A model generated the notes under the pieces. That model searched no databases. It saw nothing but the letters and a program-made list of their open reading frames with translations, and had not been told where the DNA came from. A program made the position numbers and the translations under genes. 64,000 nucleotides of DNA, from contig PAWM01000002.1 in the NCBI GenBank assembly GCA_002714185.1, positions 4,278 to 68,277 on the forward strand, read 5' to 3'. This DNA comes from Flavobacteriales bacterium (GTDB lineage Bacteria > Bacteroidota > Bacteroidia > Flavobacteriales > TMED113). This document shows positions 47,701 to 55,583 of this stretch, one piece after another (position 1 is the stretch's first letter; every line of letters starts with the position of its first letter).

Positions 47701-48072
47701 AAAAGTATTATACTAGAAGAGGGTGATTTAATTATAAAAATGGAAGAAAAGCCAGGCTTTCTAACTGCTAAAAATAAAGAGGTGTTGGTGTCTTTAAACA
47801 CCAATCTTTCTGCTGATCTTCTTGGTGAAGGGTTTGCTCGTGAACTTGTTAACAGGGTTCAAAACATAAGAAAAGATCAAGGTTTTGTTGTGACTGACAC
47901 AATTAACCTTCTATTGTTTGGAGAGGATGCTAGTGTTATTTTACAACATTGTGACTATGTTAAAAATGAGGTGTTAGCAAAAAATATTTTAATTTGTGAA
48001 AAGATCCCTAAAAATTATGTTGATTTTGACTTTAATAATTATAAACTGTATATTGCGATAGAGAATAGTTAA
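44734..48072 (+). CDS. ileS: Isoleucyl-tRNA synthetase
   Basis: Class I synthetase, 1112 residues from ATG 44734 (MFPEYKNLDLAK). The HIGH-type motif is in NGMPGIHHVMAR (about 53-64). The CP1 editing domain contains WTTTPWTLFANT, the KMSKR motif is in DKFGQKMSKRLGN, and the anticodon domain follows. The long form without a C-terminal zinc cysteine set resembles the eukaryote-like subtype usual in Bacteroidota. The 3' half is markedly G/T-rich, part of the strand skew described at 54 kb. The start at 44734 avoids overlapping RidA. Confidence 0.96.
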   Translation: MFPEYKNLDLAKICNEINSFWIKEGIFEKSIQSRIKNNRFVFYEGPPSANGMPGIHHVMARLIKDIFCRYKTLSGYYVERKAGWDTHGLPVELSVEKELNINKDDIGKTISVSEYNEACKKTVMKYTEAWNKLTEVMGYWVDVENPYITYENKYIETVWYLIKKLYDSNLIYKGYTIQPYSPAAGTGLSSHELNQPGCYKLVKDLSVVALFKLLSPETIINTSKKVFFMAWTTTPWTLFANTGLAVGKKINYVFLETLNPYTLEEIVVVCAEDCVTNIFDEKTKKTINNKNKKSNAYKVIHKCVGMDLIDLKYEQLLKYVKPIDSPNDAFRVVDADFVNTNDGTGIVHLAPTFGADDFNVAKSCGLPLMLTEDSEGNRVPIVDLKGCFVEGLGEFSGRPVKSSFNEGVKDVVEIDIVVKLKKEGLAFKSEKYEHSYPHCWRTDKPILYYPLDSWFIESTKCKEQLIEKNKQINWKPKSTGEGRFQNWLENINDWNLSRSRFWGIPLPIWVTSDRTEMVCVGSVEELKSLCENSVKSGLMKKNPLKEFIPGDMSEKNYNLFDLHKNCVDDIVLLSKGGKPMHREMDVIDVWFDSGSMPYAQWHYPFENKDLIDKNVCFPANFIAEGVDQTRGWFFTLHAIAVMCFNSVAFKNVISNGLVLDKFGQKMSKRLGNTTDPFKAIEEHGSDALRWYMITNSQPWDNLKFDINGVVEVKQKFFSTLYNSYSFFSLYANIDKFKYAEEVVVDRPVLDRWILSELNSLILSVKKHYELYEPTLTGRIIQDFVVDKLSNWYVRLCRRRFWKGEYDLEKISAYQTLYECLCVIAKISSPIAPFFMDRLFIDLNTVCSRDASSSVHLTDFPNPNPKLINKKLEKKMSLTKGICSLALSLRKREGIRVRQPLAEMTICLNPGLNNDDVLVDIVQSETNIKEVVFVKNTEKIVKKKLTPNFPVLGKKFGGLMKSLVNKITELSESDLLKYETLGKITIVIGEKSIILEEGDLIIKMEEKPGFLTAKNKEVLVSLNTNLSADLLGEGFARELVNRVQNIRKDQGFVVTDTINLLLFGEDASVILQHCDYVKNEVLAKNILICEKIPKNYVDFDFNNYKLYIAIENS

Positions 48073-48075
48073 GTT

Positions 48076-48459
48076 ATGAAAAAAAGTGTTTCGAAAAGAT
48101 ATTCTGATACTGAATTAGAAAAATTTAAAAAAATTATTTTAAAGAAAATTGAATCAGCAAAAGCAGATTTAAACCTTTTAAAAGATTCATATAGTAACGC
48201 CTCTTCAAATGGAACTGATGACACATATTCTTCTTTTAAGTCTTTTGAGGAGGGGTCTGAAACCTTATCAAAAGAATCAAACACAATGCTTGCTGCTAGA
48301 CAAGAAAAGTTTATTAGGGATTTGAAAAATGCCCTAATTCGTATAGAAAACAAAACATATGGTATTTGTAGAGAAACTGGAAAACTTATTTCTAAAAAAA
48401 GACTTGTTCTTGTTCCTCACGCAACACTAAGCATTGAAGCAAAAAACAAATCAAAATAA
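48076..48459 (+). CDS. TraR/DksA-family protein
   Basis: 127-residue protein with an N-terminal coiled coil (SDTELEKFKKIILKKIESAK), the DGT-like SNGTDDT and a C-terminal stub YGICRETGKLISKKRLVLVPHATLS. The four-Cys zinc finger of classical DksA is reduced to one Cys, as is usual for the Bacteroidota branch. It probably binds the RNA polymerase secondary channel and modulates the stringent response, but this is inferred from the family. It lies between ileS and lspA, a conserved trio. Confidence 0.9.
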   Translation: MKKSVSKRYSDTELEKFKKIILKKIESAKADLNLLKDSYSNASSNGTDDTYSSFKSFEEGSETLSKESNTMLAARQEKFIRDLKNALIRIENKTYGICRETGKLISKKRLVLVPHATLSIEAKNKSK

Positions 48460-48463
48460 TTTT

Positions 48464-49021
48464 GTGAAACACATATCACTAAAATTATGGATGCTTTTTT
48501 TTAGTATCCTTCTTGTGGATCAATTACTTAAGTTGTGGGTAAAAACAAACCTATCTATTGGTGATGAAATTGTAATTTTAAATTGGTTTTCTTTATATTT
48601 TGTTGAAAACAATGGTTTTGCTTTTGGTTGGGAGTTTTTTGGTGTTTGGGGTAAGTTTTTTTTAACATTTTTTAGAATTATTTTTGTTGGGTTTATTTTT
48701 AATTGGTTTGTTGGGCTTGTAAAAGATAGGGTTTATTTTGGGGTGTTGGTTGGTTTTGTGCTAATCCTTGGTGGTGCTATTGGTAATATTATTGATAGTG
48801 TTTTTTATGGGGTTTTGTTTGATTATGCCCCTTTGTTTTTTGGTCGTGTTGTAGACATGTTTTATTTTCCTATTGTGTCTGGGTTCTACCCTAGTTGGGT
48901 GCCTTTTTTAGGTGGTGAAGATTTTGTTTTTTTTAGGTTTATTTTTAACATTGCAGACTCTTCAATAACTATTGGAGCATTCCTTTTATTGATTTTTTAC
49001 AACAAAATACCTTTAAAATAA
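48464..49021 (+). CDS. lspA: Lipoprotein signal peptidase (GTG start)
   Basis: Inner-membrane aspartyl peptidase cleaving prolipoproteins, 185 residues with four hydrophobic helices. Family blocks are VDQLLKLWVK, YFVENNGFAFGW, GGAIGNIIDSVFYGVLFDY with the first catalytic Asp region, GRVVDMF and FNIADSSITIG with the second Asp. The GTG at 48464 clears the preceding gene by 4 bp. The ATG at 48434 would overlap it by 26 bp and add ten hydrophilic residues. It processes the many lipoproteins in this window. Confidence 0.93.
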   Translation: MKHISLKLWMLFFSILLVDQLLKLWVKTNLSIGDEIVILNWFSLYFVENNGFAFGWEFFGVWGKFFLTFFRIIFVGFIFNWFVGLVKDRVYFGVLVGFVLILGGAIGNIIDSVFYGVLFDYAPLFFGRVVDMFYFPIVSGFYPSWVPFLGGEDFVFFRFIFNIADSSITIGAFLLLIFYNKIPLK

Positions 49022-49057
49022 TAAGGTTTATTTATCTTTTTTTTATTCTTTGTTTTT

Positions 49058-49065
49058 TATATTTG
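49058..49065 (+). promoter_or_regulatory. -7 promoter element for hppA
   Basis: TATATTTG, an exact TAnnTTTG match in the 75-bp lspA-hppA gap, ending 31 nt before the ATG. It implies hppA is transcribed on its own. Confidence 0.5.
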
Positions 49066-49096
49066 CCCAACTTTAAAGATATTAAAACAAAATACT

Positions 49097-51382
49097 ATGA
49101 TGAACTTATTAAATGAAAACTTGATTTATATTGCACCGTTTTTAGGTGTTGTGGGCCTGATTGTTATGTTTGTAAAATCCGCTTGGGTTTCCAAACAAGA
49201 CCCTGGTGATAAAAAAATGACAGAACTATCAGGACACATTGCTAAGGGTGCTATGGCTTTTCTTGTTGCTGAGTGGAAGGTTTTAAGTGTTTTTTCAATA
49301 ATAGCAGCAAGTTTATTAGCCTGGTCTGGTGTTATGCTTCATGGTCCAAGTGGGGGTGCAATTGCAATATCATTTGTTATTGGTGCTGTTTTTTCTGCAC
49401 TTGCTGGATATTTTGGTATGAACATCGCAACTAAAGCGAATGTTAGAACAACTCAGGCTGCAAGAACAAGTTTATCAAAAGCTCTTCAGGTATCTTTTAC
49501 TGGTGGTACTGTTATGGGTTTAGGTGTTGCTGGGCTAGCTGTTTTTGGTTTAGGTTCTTTGTTTATTATTTTTATCGGTATGCATGATGCTATTTTTGGG
49601 GGAGGGTATATTAACCCACAAAAAATGGAGCTTGCTTTAGAGGTTTTAGCTGGTTTTTCTTTAGGTGCTGAGTCAATTGCTTTGTTTGCAAGAGTTGGTG
49701 GGGGTATTTATACTAAGGCTGCTGATGTTGGAGCGGATTTGGTTGGTAAGGTTGAGGCTGGTATACCTGAGGATGACCCTAGAAACCCCGCTACAATCGC
49801 TGATAATGTTGGTGATAATGTTGGTGATGTTGCTGGTATGGGAGCTGATTTATTTGGTTCTTATGTGGCTACTATTTTAGCAACAATGGTGCTTGGTAGA
49901 GAAATTGTTGTAGTTGGAGCAGGAAAAGTGATTAGTGGTGTGTCTGATTTAAATGGTGTTCTTGGTGGTGAGGTTTTTCCTTCAATAAATTTTATTTTAC
50001 TTCCTATGGTTATTGCTGGTTTAGGTTTACTTTTTTCAATTATTGGAGCTGGGTTTGTGAAAATAAAAAACGAGAACGGGTCTGTTCAGGGTGCTTTAAA
50101 TATTGGGAATTGGTTATCTATTGGGTTAACTTTAATTGCTTCTTATTTTGTTATAATGAGTATTCTTCCTGAGGGTGTTTTTACAATTAGAGATGGGGCT
50201 GGTTTTTCAAAAATGGGTGTTTTTTGGGCTGTTTTTACAGGTTTAGTTGTGGGTGGTTTAATGTCAATTATTACTGAATATTACACATCTATGGGTAAGC
50301 GTCCTGTGAACTCTATAGTTAAACAATCTGAAACTGGACACGCAACAAATATAATTGGTGGACTAGCGGTTGGTATGGAATCTACTGTTCTTCCTATTTT
50401 AGTTTTAGCTAGTGGTATTGTTGTGTCTTTTATGTTTGCGGGTTTATATGGTGTTTCAATTGCTGCGGCAGGAATGATGGCAACAACAGCTATGCAGTTG
50501 GCAATTGATGCTTTTGGGCCAATTGCAGATAATGCTGGTGGGATTGCTGAAATGAGTGGTTTACCAAAAGAGGTTAGGGAAAGAACGGATAATTTAGATG
50601 CTGTTGGAAACACAACTGCTGCTGCGGGAAAAGGGTTTGCTATTGCATCTGCTGCTCTAACCGCCTTAGCTTTATTTGCCGCTTTTGTTGGTTTGGCGGG
50701 AATTGACTCTATTGATATTTATAAGGCTGAGGTTTTAGCTTCTTTATTTATTGGTGCAATGATTCCTTTTATTTTCTCATCACTAGCAATTGCTGCTGTG
50801 GGTAGAGCTGCTATGGATATGGTTATGGAGGTTCGGAGACAGTTTAAAGAAATCCCTGGTATTATGGAGGGCAAGGCTACTCCTGAGTATGAAAAGTGTG
50901 TTGAGATATCAACAAACGCATCTATTCGTGAAATGATATTGCCTGGGGCTATTCCTTTGGTTGTTCCTATACTTGTTGGTTTTGGAGACAAGTGGTTTGG
51001 TGTGGGTGGGCCTGAAATGTTAGGTGGTCTTTTAGCTGGTGTTACAGTTTCTGGTGTTTTAATGGGTATTTTTCAAAATAATGCTGGTGGTGCTTGGGAT
51101 AATGCTAAAAAATCTATTGAGGCTAATGGTGAAAAAGGGTCAGGCGAACACAAAGCTTCTGTAACTGGTGACACTGTTGGTGACCCATTTAAAGACACCT
51201 CTGGTCCTTCAATGAATATTTTAATTAAATTAATGAGTATTGTAGCTTTAGTTATCGCTCCACACATAAAGGTTGATGGTGAGCTTGATAAAAAAGAAAC
51301 AATAGAAAAACACTCTTTATTAGAAAAAAGTATAACTGTTATTGATGTAAGTAAGGTAAAAAAATCTACTTATTTATATTGA
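49097..51382 (+). CDS. hppA: Membrane pyrophosphatase, K+-dependent type
   Basis: Ion-pumping inorganic pyrophosphatase, 761 residues and about 16 membrane helices. The substrate site is seen in DVGADLVGKVEAGIPEDDP, DNVGDNVGDVAGMGADLF and, near the C-terminus, GDTVGDPFKDTSGPS. The K+-dependence position reads GNTTAAAGKG (about 504-513), with Ala where K+-independent enzymes have Lys. Whether it pumps Na+ or H+ cannot be settled by eye, though K+-dependent members in marine Bacteroidota are often Na+ pumps. It converges with asd with a 17-bp overlap. Confidence 0.96.
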   Translation: MMNLLNENLIYIAPFLGVVGLIVMFVKSAWVSKQDPGDKKMTELSGHIAKGAMAFLVAEWKVLSVFSIIAASLLAWSGVMLHGPSGGAIAISFVIGAVFSALAGYFGMNIATKANVRTTQAARTSLSKALQVSFTGGTVMGLGVAGLAVFGLGSLFIIFIGMHDAIFGGGYINPQKMELALEVLAGFSLGAESIALFARVGGGIYTKAADVGADLVGKVEAGIPEDDPRNPATIADNVGDNVGDVAGMGADLFGSYVATILATMVLGREIVVVGAGKVISGVSDLNGVLGGEVFPSINFILLPMVIAGLGLLFSIIGAGFVKIKNENGSVQGALNIGNWLSIGLTLIASYFVIMSILPEGVFTIRDGAGFSKMGVFWAVFTGLVVGGLMSIITEYYTSMGKRPVNSIVKQSETGHATNIIGGLAVGMESTVLPILVLASGIVVSFMFAGLYGVSIAAAGMMATTAMQLAIDAFGPIADNAGGIAEMSGLPKEVRERTDNLDAVGNTTAAAGKGFAIASAALTALALFAAFVGLAGIDSIDIYKAEVLASLFIGAMIPFIFSSLAIAAVGRAAMDMVMEVRRQFKEIPGIMEGKATPEYEKCVEISTNASIREMILPGAIPLVVPILVGFGDKWFGVGGPEMLGGLLAGVTVSGVLMGIFQNNAGGAWDNAKKSIEANGEKGSGEHKASVTGDTVGDPFKDTSGPSMNILIKLMSIVALVIAPHIKVDGELDKKETIEKHSLLEKSITVIDVSKVKKSTYLY

Positions 51383-52346
51383 TTAGTAGTTCTAAAATTT
51401 GAACAGCATTTGTGGCGGCCCCTTTTCTTAGGGGGTCTGCTACAACCCATAAATTATAACTGTTTTTTTGAGAAAAATCTTTTCTTATTCTAGAAACAAA
51501 CACTTCGTTTTTTGAAGCAACCTCGACAGGTGTTTTGTATTTAGTACCTGTATCTACATAAACTCCTTTTTGTTTTTTTATAATTTCTATTACTTGCTGT
51601 TTGCTTGTTTCTTTTTCTAATTCTATGTTTACACTTTCTCCATGACCCCCAAGGGTTGGTACCCTTACAGCTGTTGCTGTTATTTTAATATTTGAACCGA
51701 GTATTTTGTTGGTTTCTTTTATTATTTTTTCCTCTTCTTTTGTATAACCCGACTCATTAAATTCATCGCATTTTGGAATTATGTTTCTGTGTATTTTTTT
51801 TTCATAAACACTTTTGTTTGTTTGTTTGTTTTCCTCTTCATTTTGAAGCTGTTTAACAGCCTTATAACCTGTACCTGTTACAGATTGATATGTCGAAACA
51901 ATCATTCTCTTGATCCCTCTTTTTTTATAAATATTGTTGATTACCATAACAAGTTGTATGGTTGAGCAGTTTGGGTTTGCTATTATTTTATCATTTTTTG
52001 TTATAGTTTTTCCGTTTATTTCTGGAACAACTAGTTTTATTTTTTTGTTCATTCTAAAAGCTGAAGAGTTGTCTATTACTATTGTTTTATTTTTATTAAA
52101 CTCTTTTGCATATTTTGTTGATATTTTTGAACCCGCAGAAAAAAGAGCATATTTTGGAGTCATTTTTATTGCTTCTTTTATAGATACGATTTTTTCTTTT
52201 TTATTTTTGTATTTGATTTTTTTTCCTACACTTTTTTTTGAACCAACAAATATTATTTCACTTATTTCTTTTATGTTTTTTTCTTCTAAAACCTTTATTA
52301 TTTCTGACCCAACAAGTCCTGTTGCACCAATTATTGCTATTGTCAT
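51366..52346 (-). CDS. asd: Aspartate-semialdehyde dehydrogenase
   Basis: Reduces aspartyl phosphate to the semialdehyde for Lys/diaminopimelate, Thr and Met synthesis, 326 residues. GATGLVGSEIIKVLEE binds NADP, the catalytic Cys is in ANPNCSTIQLV (about 126-136), and the later catalytic His is in VPTLGGHGESVNIEL. The ending VADPLRKGAATNAVQI is diagnostic. The coding strand is strongly A-rich with few T, agreeing with the local strand bias. Confidence 0.95.
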   Translation of the reverse strand: MTIAIIGATGLVGSEIIKVLEEKNIKEISEIIFVGSKKSVGKKIKYKNKKEKIVSIKEAIKMTPKYALFSAGSKISTKYAKEFNKNKTIVIDNSSAFRMNKKIKLVVPEINGKTITKNDKIIANPNCSTIQLVMVINNIYKKRGIKRMIVSTYQSVTGTGYKAVKQLQNEEENKQTNKSVYEKKIHRNIIPKCDEFNESGYTKEEEKIIKETNKILGSNIKITATAVRVPTLGGHGESVNIELEKETSKQQVIEIIKKQKGVYVDTGTKYKTPVEVASKNEVFVSRIRKDFSQKNSYNLWVVADPLRKGAATNAVQILELLININK

Positions 52347-52389
52347 TTTTTTTTTTATTATTTTTTTCGAAATTTAAGATATTATATTG

Positions 52390-54126
52390 ATGTTAAAAAA
52401 AACTATCTTATTAAAAAACAAAGCTTCTTTACTTCCCAACAAGGTGGGTGTTTATTTTTTTTTAAATAAACAAAAGGTTTTGTATGTTGGAAAAGCTGTT
52501 AAAATCAGGGCTCGCGTTCTTTCTTATTTTAAAGATTTTTCTAATAAAAACGTGGCTATAGTTGAATCTTCAAATGACATAAAGTATATATTGGTGGATT
52601 CTGAAGAAGATGCTTTTTTTCTTGAAAATTCTTTAATAAAAAAACACCAACCAAAATACAACATACTTTTAAAAGATGATAAAACCTTCCCTTGGTTGTG
52701 TGTAAAAAACGAACGTTTTCCTAGGGTTTTTATTTCCAGAAAAAAAGATAATTCTTCAGACTTTTATTTTGGTCCTTATGTTTCTAGAAAAACTTTAAAT
52801 AATTTATTTGGGTTAATTAAATCATTATATCCAACCAGAACATGTAATTATAATCTTTCTGAAAAGAACATAGCTTCAAAAAAATATAAGGTTTGTTTAG
52901 AGTATCATCTAAAAAATTGTTTAGGACCATGCGAGGGTTTTTGTTCTGATCAAGAATACGATAAAAACACAGAATCTATAAAAAATATATTGTCTGGGAA
53001 GTTTTCTTTTGTTTTAAATGATTTAAAGAAAAAATTAAAATATAATACAGAAAATTTGTTTTTTGAAAAATGTGAAGTTATAAAAAACCAAATATTTGCA
53101 GTTCAAAACCTTAAAAATAAAAGTGTTGTTGTTTCAGAAAAAAATATAAACTTAGATTGTTTTTATATTTACTCTATTAAAAATAACACTTATGTTAATT
53201 TTATTAGAGTTATAGAGGGTTCTGTTATATTTTTAAATAATTATATTTTTAATAAAAATTACTATTATAGTGATGGTGTTGTTTTAGAAAATATTATAAA
53301 GACTATTTATATAAATTATAATTATGTTTCTGATTTAATCATTTCTAATATAAGTTTTTCAAATTTTTTAAAAAAAAAAATAATTGTTCCTAAGAGGGGT
53401 TATAAAAAAAGTATTCTTAATTTTTCACATAAAAATTTAATAAGTTTCATTAATTCAAAAAATTCTGATTTTAATTTATTAAGTGATTTAAAGGAAAAAT
53501 TATATTTAAAAAAAATTCCTTTTCACATTGAATGTTTTGATGTTTCTAATTTAATGGGCTCTAACACAACTTCTTCTTGCGTTGTTTTTAAAGGTGGTAA
53601 ATCATCAAAAAAAGACTATAAATCTTATATTTTAAAAGATAATAAAATTGATGATTATGAGTCTATATCTGAGTCTGTTTATAGAAGATATAAAAATAAA
53701 AATAATATTCCTGATTTAATAATTATAGATGGAGGAAAGGGTCATTTAAGAGCTGCTTTAAACATATTAAGTTCCTTATGTTTAAGTGGTGTTGATGTAA
53801 TAAGTATAGCTAAAAAAGAAGAAATAATTTATAAAAAAAATTTAAAAGAAATTATTTTAAATAAAAATTCTAAAACACTTCATTTAATTCAATATATTAG
53901 AAATGAAGCACACCGTTTTTGTTTAAAAAAACATAGAATTAAAAGAAAAAACAATTTTTTAAATTCTGATTTAAATAATATTAATTTAATAGGAAATAAA
54001 ACTGTTTTTAAATTATTAAAAAAATTTAAATCTATTAATAATATTAAAAAAGCATCTTTAAAAGATTTAAAAAAAATAATAGGAAACAATAAGGCAATTA
54101 TTATATATAAACATTTTAAAAATTAA
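52390..54126 (+). CDS. uvrC: Excinuclease ABC subunit C
   Basis: Dual-incision nuclease of nucleotide excision repair, 578 residues from ATG 52390 (a TTG precedes it). The N-terminal GIY-YIG domain shows GVYFFLNKQKVLYVGKA. A central UVR-like segment follows, then the C-terminal RNase-H-like nuclease with ECFDVSNLMG, LIIIDGGKGHLRAAL and RNEAHRFCL (Asp, Asp, His), and a helix-hairpin-helix end. It is slightly shorter than the approximately 600-residue norm and increasingly A/T-rich towards its 3' end, next to the strand-composition switch. Confidence 0.94.
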   Translation: MLKKTILLKNKASLLPNKVGVYFFLNKQKVLYVGKAVKIRARVLSYFKDFSNKNVAIVESSNDIKYILVDSEEDAFFLENSLIKKHQPKYNILLKDDKTFPWLCVKNERFPRVFISRKKDNSSDFYFGPYVSRKTLNNLFGLIKSLYPTRTCNYNLSEKNIASKKYKVCLEYHLKNCLGPCEGFCSDQEYDKNTESIKNILSGKFSFVLNDLKKKLKYNTENLFFEKCEVIKNQIFAVQNLKNKSVVVSEKNINLDCFYIYSIKNNTYVNFIRVIEGSVIFLNNYIFNKNYYYSDGVVLENIIKTIYINYNYVSDLIISNISFSNFLKKKIIVPKRGYKKSILNFSHKNLISFINSKNSDFNLLSDLKEKLYLKKIPFHIECFDVSNLMGSNTTSSCVVFKGGKSSKKDYKSYILKDNKIDDYESISESVYRRYKNKNNIPDLIIIDGGKGHLRAALNILSSLCLSGVDVISIAKKEEIIYKKNLKEIILNKNSKTLHLIQYIRNEAHRFCLKKHRIKRKNNFLNSDLNNINLIGNKTVFKLLKKFKSINNIKKASLKDLKKIIGNNKAIIIYKHFKN

Positions 54127-54431
54127 AATGTTTATAAATTTTATTTATAAGAGTAAACTTATTAACACAATATTTCTTTTTTTTTTAATTATTTTTTATT
54201 GTTTTTTTTATTAAAATTTATTATTTAAAATTTACTATTTATTAACAATAATTATTAATAATTTAAGTAACAATTTTATGTTTATATACTTTTATGGTAT
54301 TAATATATTTTGTTAATACAAATCTGTTTTATATAGTTAATTATTTGTTTATAATATTTAATATGTTATATAACAAAAAATTATAAAAAAAATTATTATA
54401 TATATTAACACACATATATATATATATATAT
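54127..54431. other. 305-bp non-coding A/T stretch at the strand-skew switch
   Basis: No gene is seen between convergent uvrC and the beta-helix lipoprotein. The DNA is almost pure A/T, including a run of alternating TA around 54415-54429 and the perfect palindrome GTTATATAAC at 54365-54374. To its left the + strand is G/T-rich, and to its right it is A/C-rich, the polarity expected at a replication terminus. I looked for a 28-bp dif-like XerCD site and found no convincing match by eye. Confidence 0.7.
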
Positions 54432-55577
54432 TTATTTATTTAAATATTTAATATTATTTATATAATATATATTAGCTCCTAAATTATTATTGTTATTACC
54501 TGATTTAAATGCTTTAGAATCTTTATTTAATAAATAATTAAATTTATCAGAATCTATATATAAAGGATTTGTATAAATATTATAATAACCTTTTAATGAA
54601 TCTGTATTAGATAAACAATAAGAATTATTTATTAAAGTATTTTTTACATTAAATAAATTTTTATTATTTGAAAAAATATTGTTTTTAGAAATTATATTTT
54701 TTTTATTAATTGTTAAATGAGATTTTAATACTAATTCATTTTTATCAAAAGTGTTATTAATTAAAAAAATTTGAACGGTATCTTTATTATTAATAACAGT
54801 ATTATTATTAATAAATAAATTATTAAAAATTTTAAAATATCCTTTATTACTATTTATAGTAAAACCATTTATATTTTTATAAAAAATATTATTTAATAAA
54901 TTAAAGTTATTACTATTAATAATTTCTATTTTTTTATTTTTTATAAACAAGCAATTATTAATAATAGAATTTTTACAATTTTTAATTAAAAAATTTTTAT
55001 TATTTAAAAAAAAACTATCGTTAAAATCAAAATCAACATTAGTTATAATAAAATTATTCCTTTTAAATAAGGAATTATTTATTTTGATTTTAGAGTTATT
55101 AAAAATTAAATTTGAAAATAAAAAAATAGAATTATTAATATTAATATTAAAACTATTAATAATTACATTTTTTATAAAACAACCATTAATATAAATTTCA
55201 CTATTTAAATCTGAATTTATTTTAAATTTATTTTTAGAATATATTTTTGTGTTATAATATATTTTTTTATTAATTAAATTATCATCTTTATAACTATAAA
55301 TAGAGTCACTTTTAATATTTAAACCAATTAATAAAGTACCATTATTTGTGATATTAGCTCCCTTTTTCACATTAATAATTACTCCATTTTCAATTATTAA
55401 AACTTTATTTTTTGGAATTATTAAGTTTTTTTTAAGTGTATATTTTTTATTATTTTTTTTAATTATATAGGCATTATTATAGCCATTTATATATAAATTA
55501 AAATCTTTGCTTTTTACATTAATATGTTTTGTACAACTAAAGAAAAATAAAGTAATTAATATAAAATATTTAATCAT
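54432..55577 (-). CDS. Predicted right-handed beta-helix lipoprotein
   Basis: 381 residues, with lipobox LFFFSC (Cys about 15). The mature protein consists of short repeating strands rich in Asn, Ile, Lys and Phe, such as INGCFIKNVIINSFNININNSIFLF and FDFNDSFFLNNKNFLIKNC, with the alternating N/I ladder of a parallel beta-helix. NNGTLLIG and GANITNNGTL near residues 65-80 resemble the cap of such folds. No catalytic motif is recognisable. It is last in the run lipB-hydrolase-ABC-lipoprotein, 6 bp after the ABC stop. Composition is extreme even for this genome, so low-complexity drift is possible. Confidence 0.7.
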   Translation of the reverse strand: MIKYFILITLFFFSCTKHINVKSKDFNLYINGYNNAYIIKKNNKKYTLKKNLIIPKNKVLIIENGVIINVKKGANITNNGTLLIGLNIKSDSIYSYKDDNLINKKIYYNTKIYSKNKFKINSDLNSEIYINGCFIKNVIINSFNININNSIFLFSNLIFNNSKIKINNSLFKRNNFIITNVDFDFNDSFFLNNKNFLIKNCKNSIINNCLFIKNKKIEIINSNNFNLLNNIFYKNINGFTINSNKGYFKIFNNLFINNNTVINNKDTVQIFLINNTFDKNELVLKSHLTINKKNIISKNNIFSNNKNLFNVKNTLINNSYCLSNTDSLKGYYNIYTNPLYIDSDKFNYLLNKDSKAFKSGNNNNNLGANIYYINNIKYLNK

Positions 55578-55583
55578 TTTGAT

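Noticed and set aside
54350..54385. Possible dif/XerCD site around the palindrome GTTATATAAC
   Set aside because: The 11-6-11 arm structure and the conserved TTATGTNAA arm do not align. In almost pure A/T DNA such palindromes arise by chance.
54127..54431. Replication origin
   Set aside because: A/T-richness alone suggested it, but the skew polarity (G-rich then C-rich on the + strand) is that of a terminus. No DnaA-box cluster (TTATCCACA) or dnaA/dnaN/gyr genes are present.
52390..55577. Horizontally acquired island because of extreme A/T content
   Set aside because: uvrC is a core gene, there are no mobile-element marks, and composition changes gradually towards the skew switch, which fits terminus-region mutation bias better.
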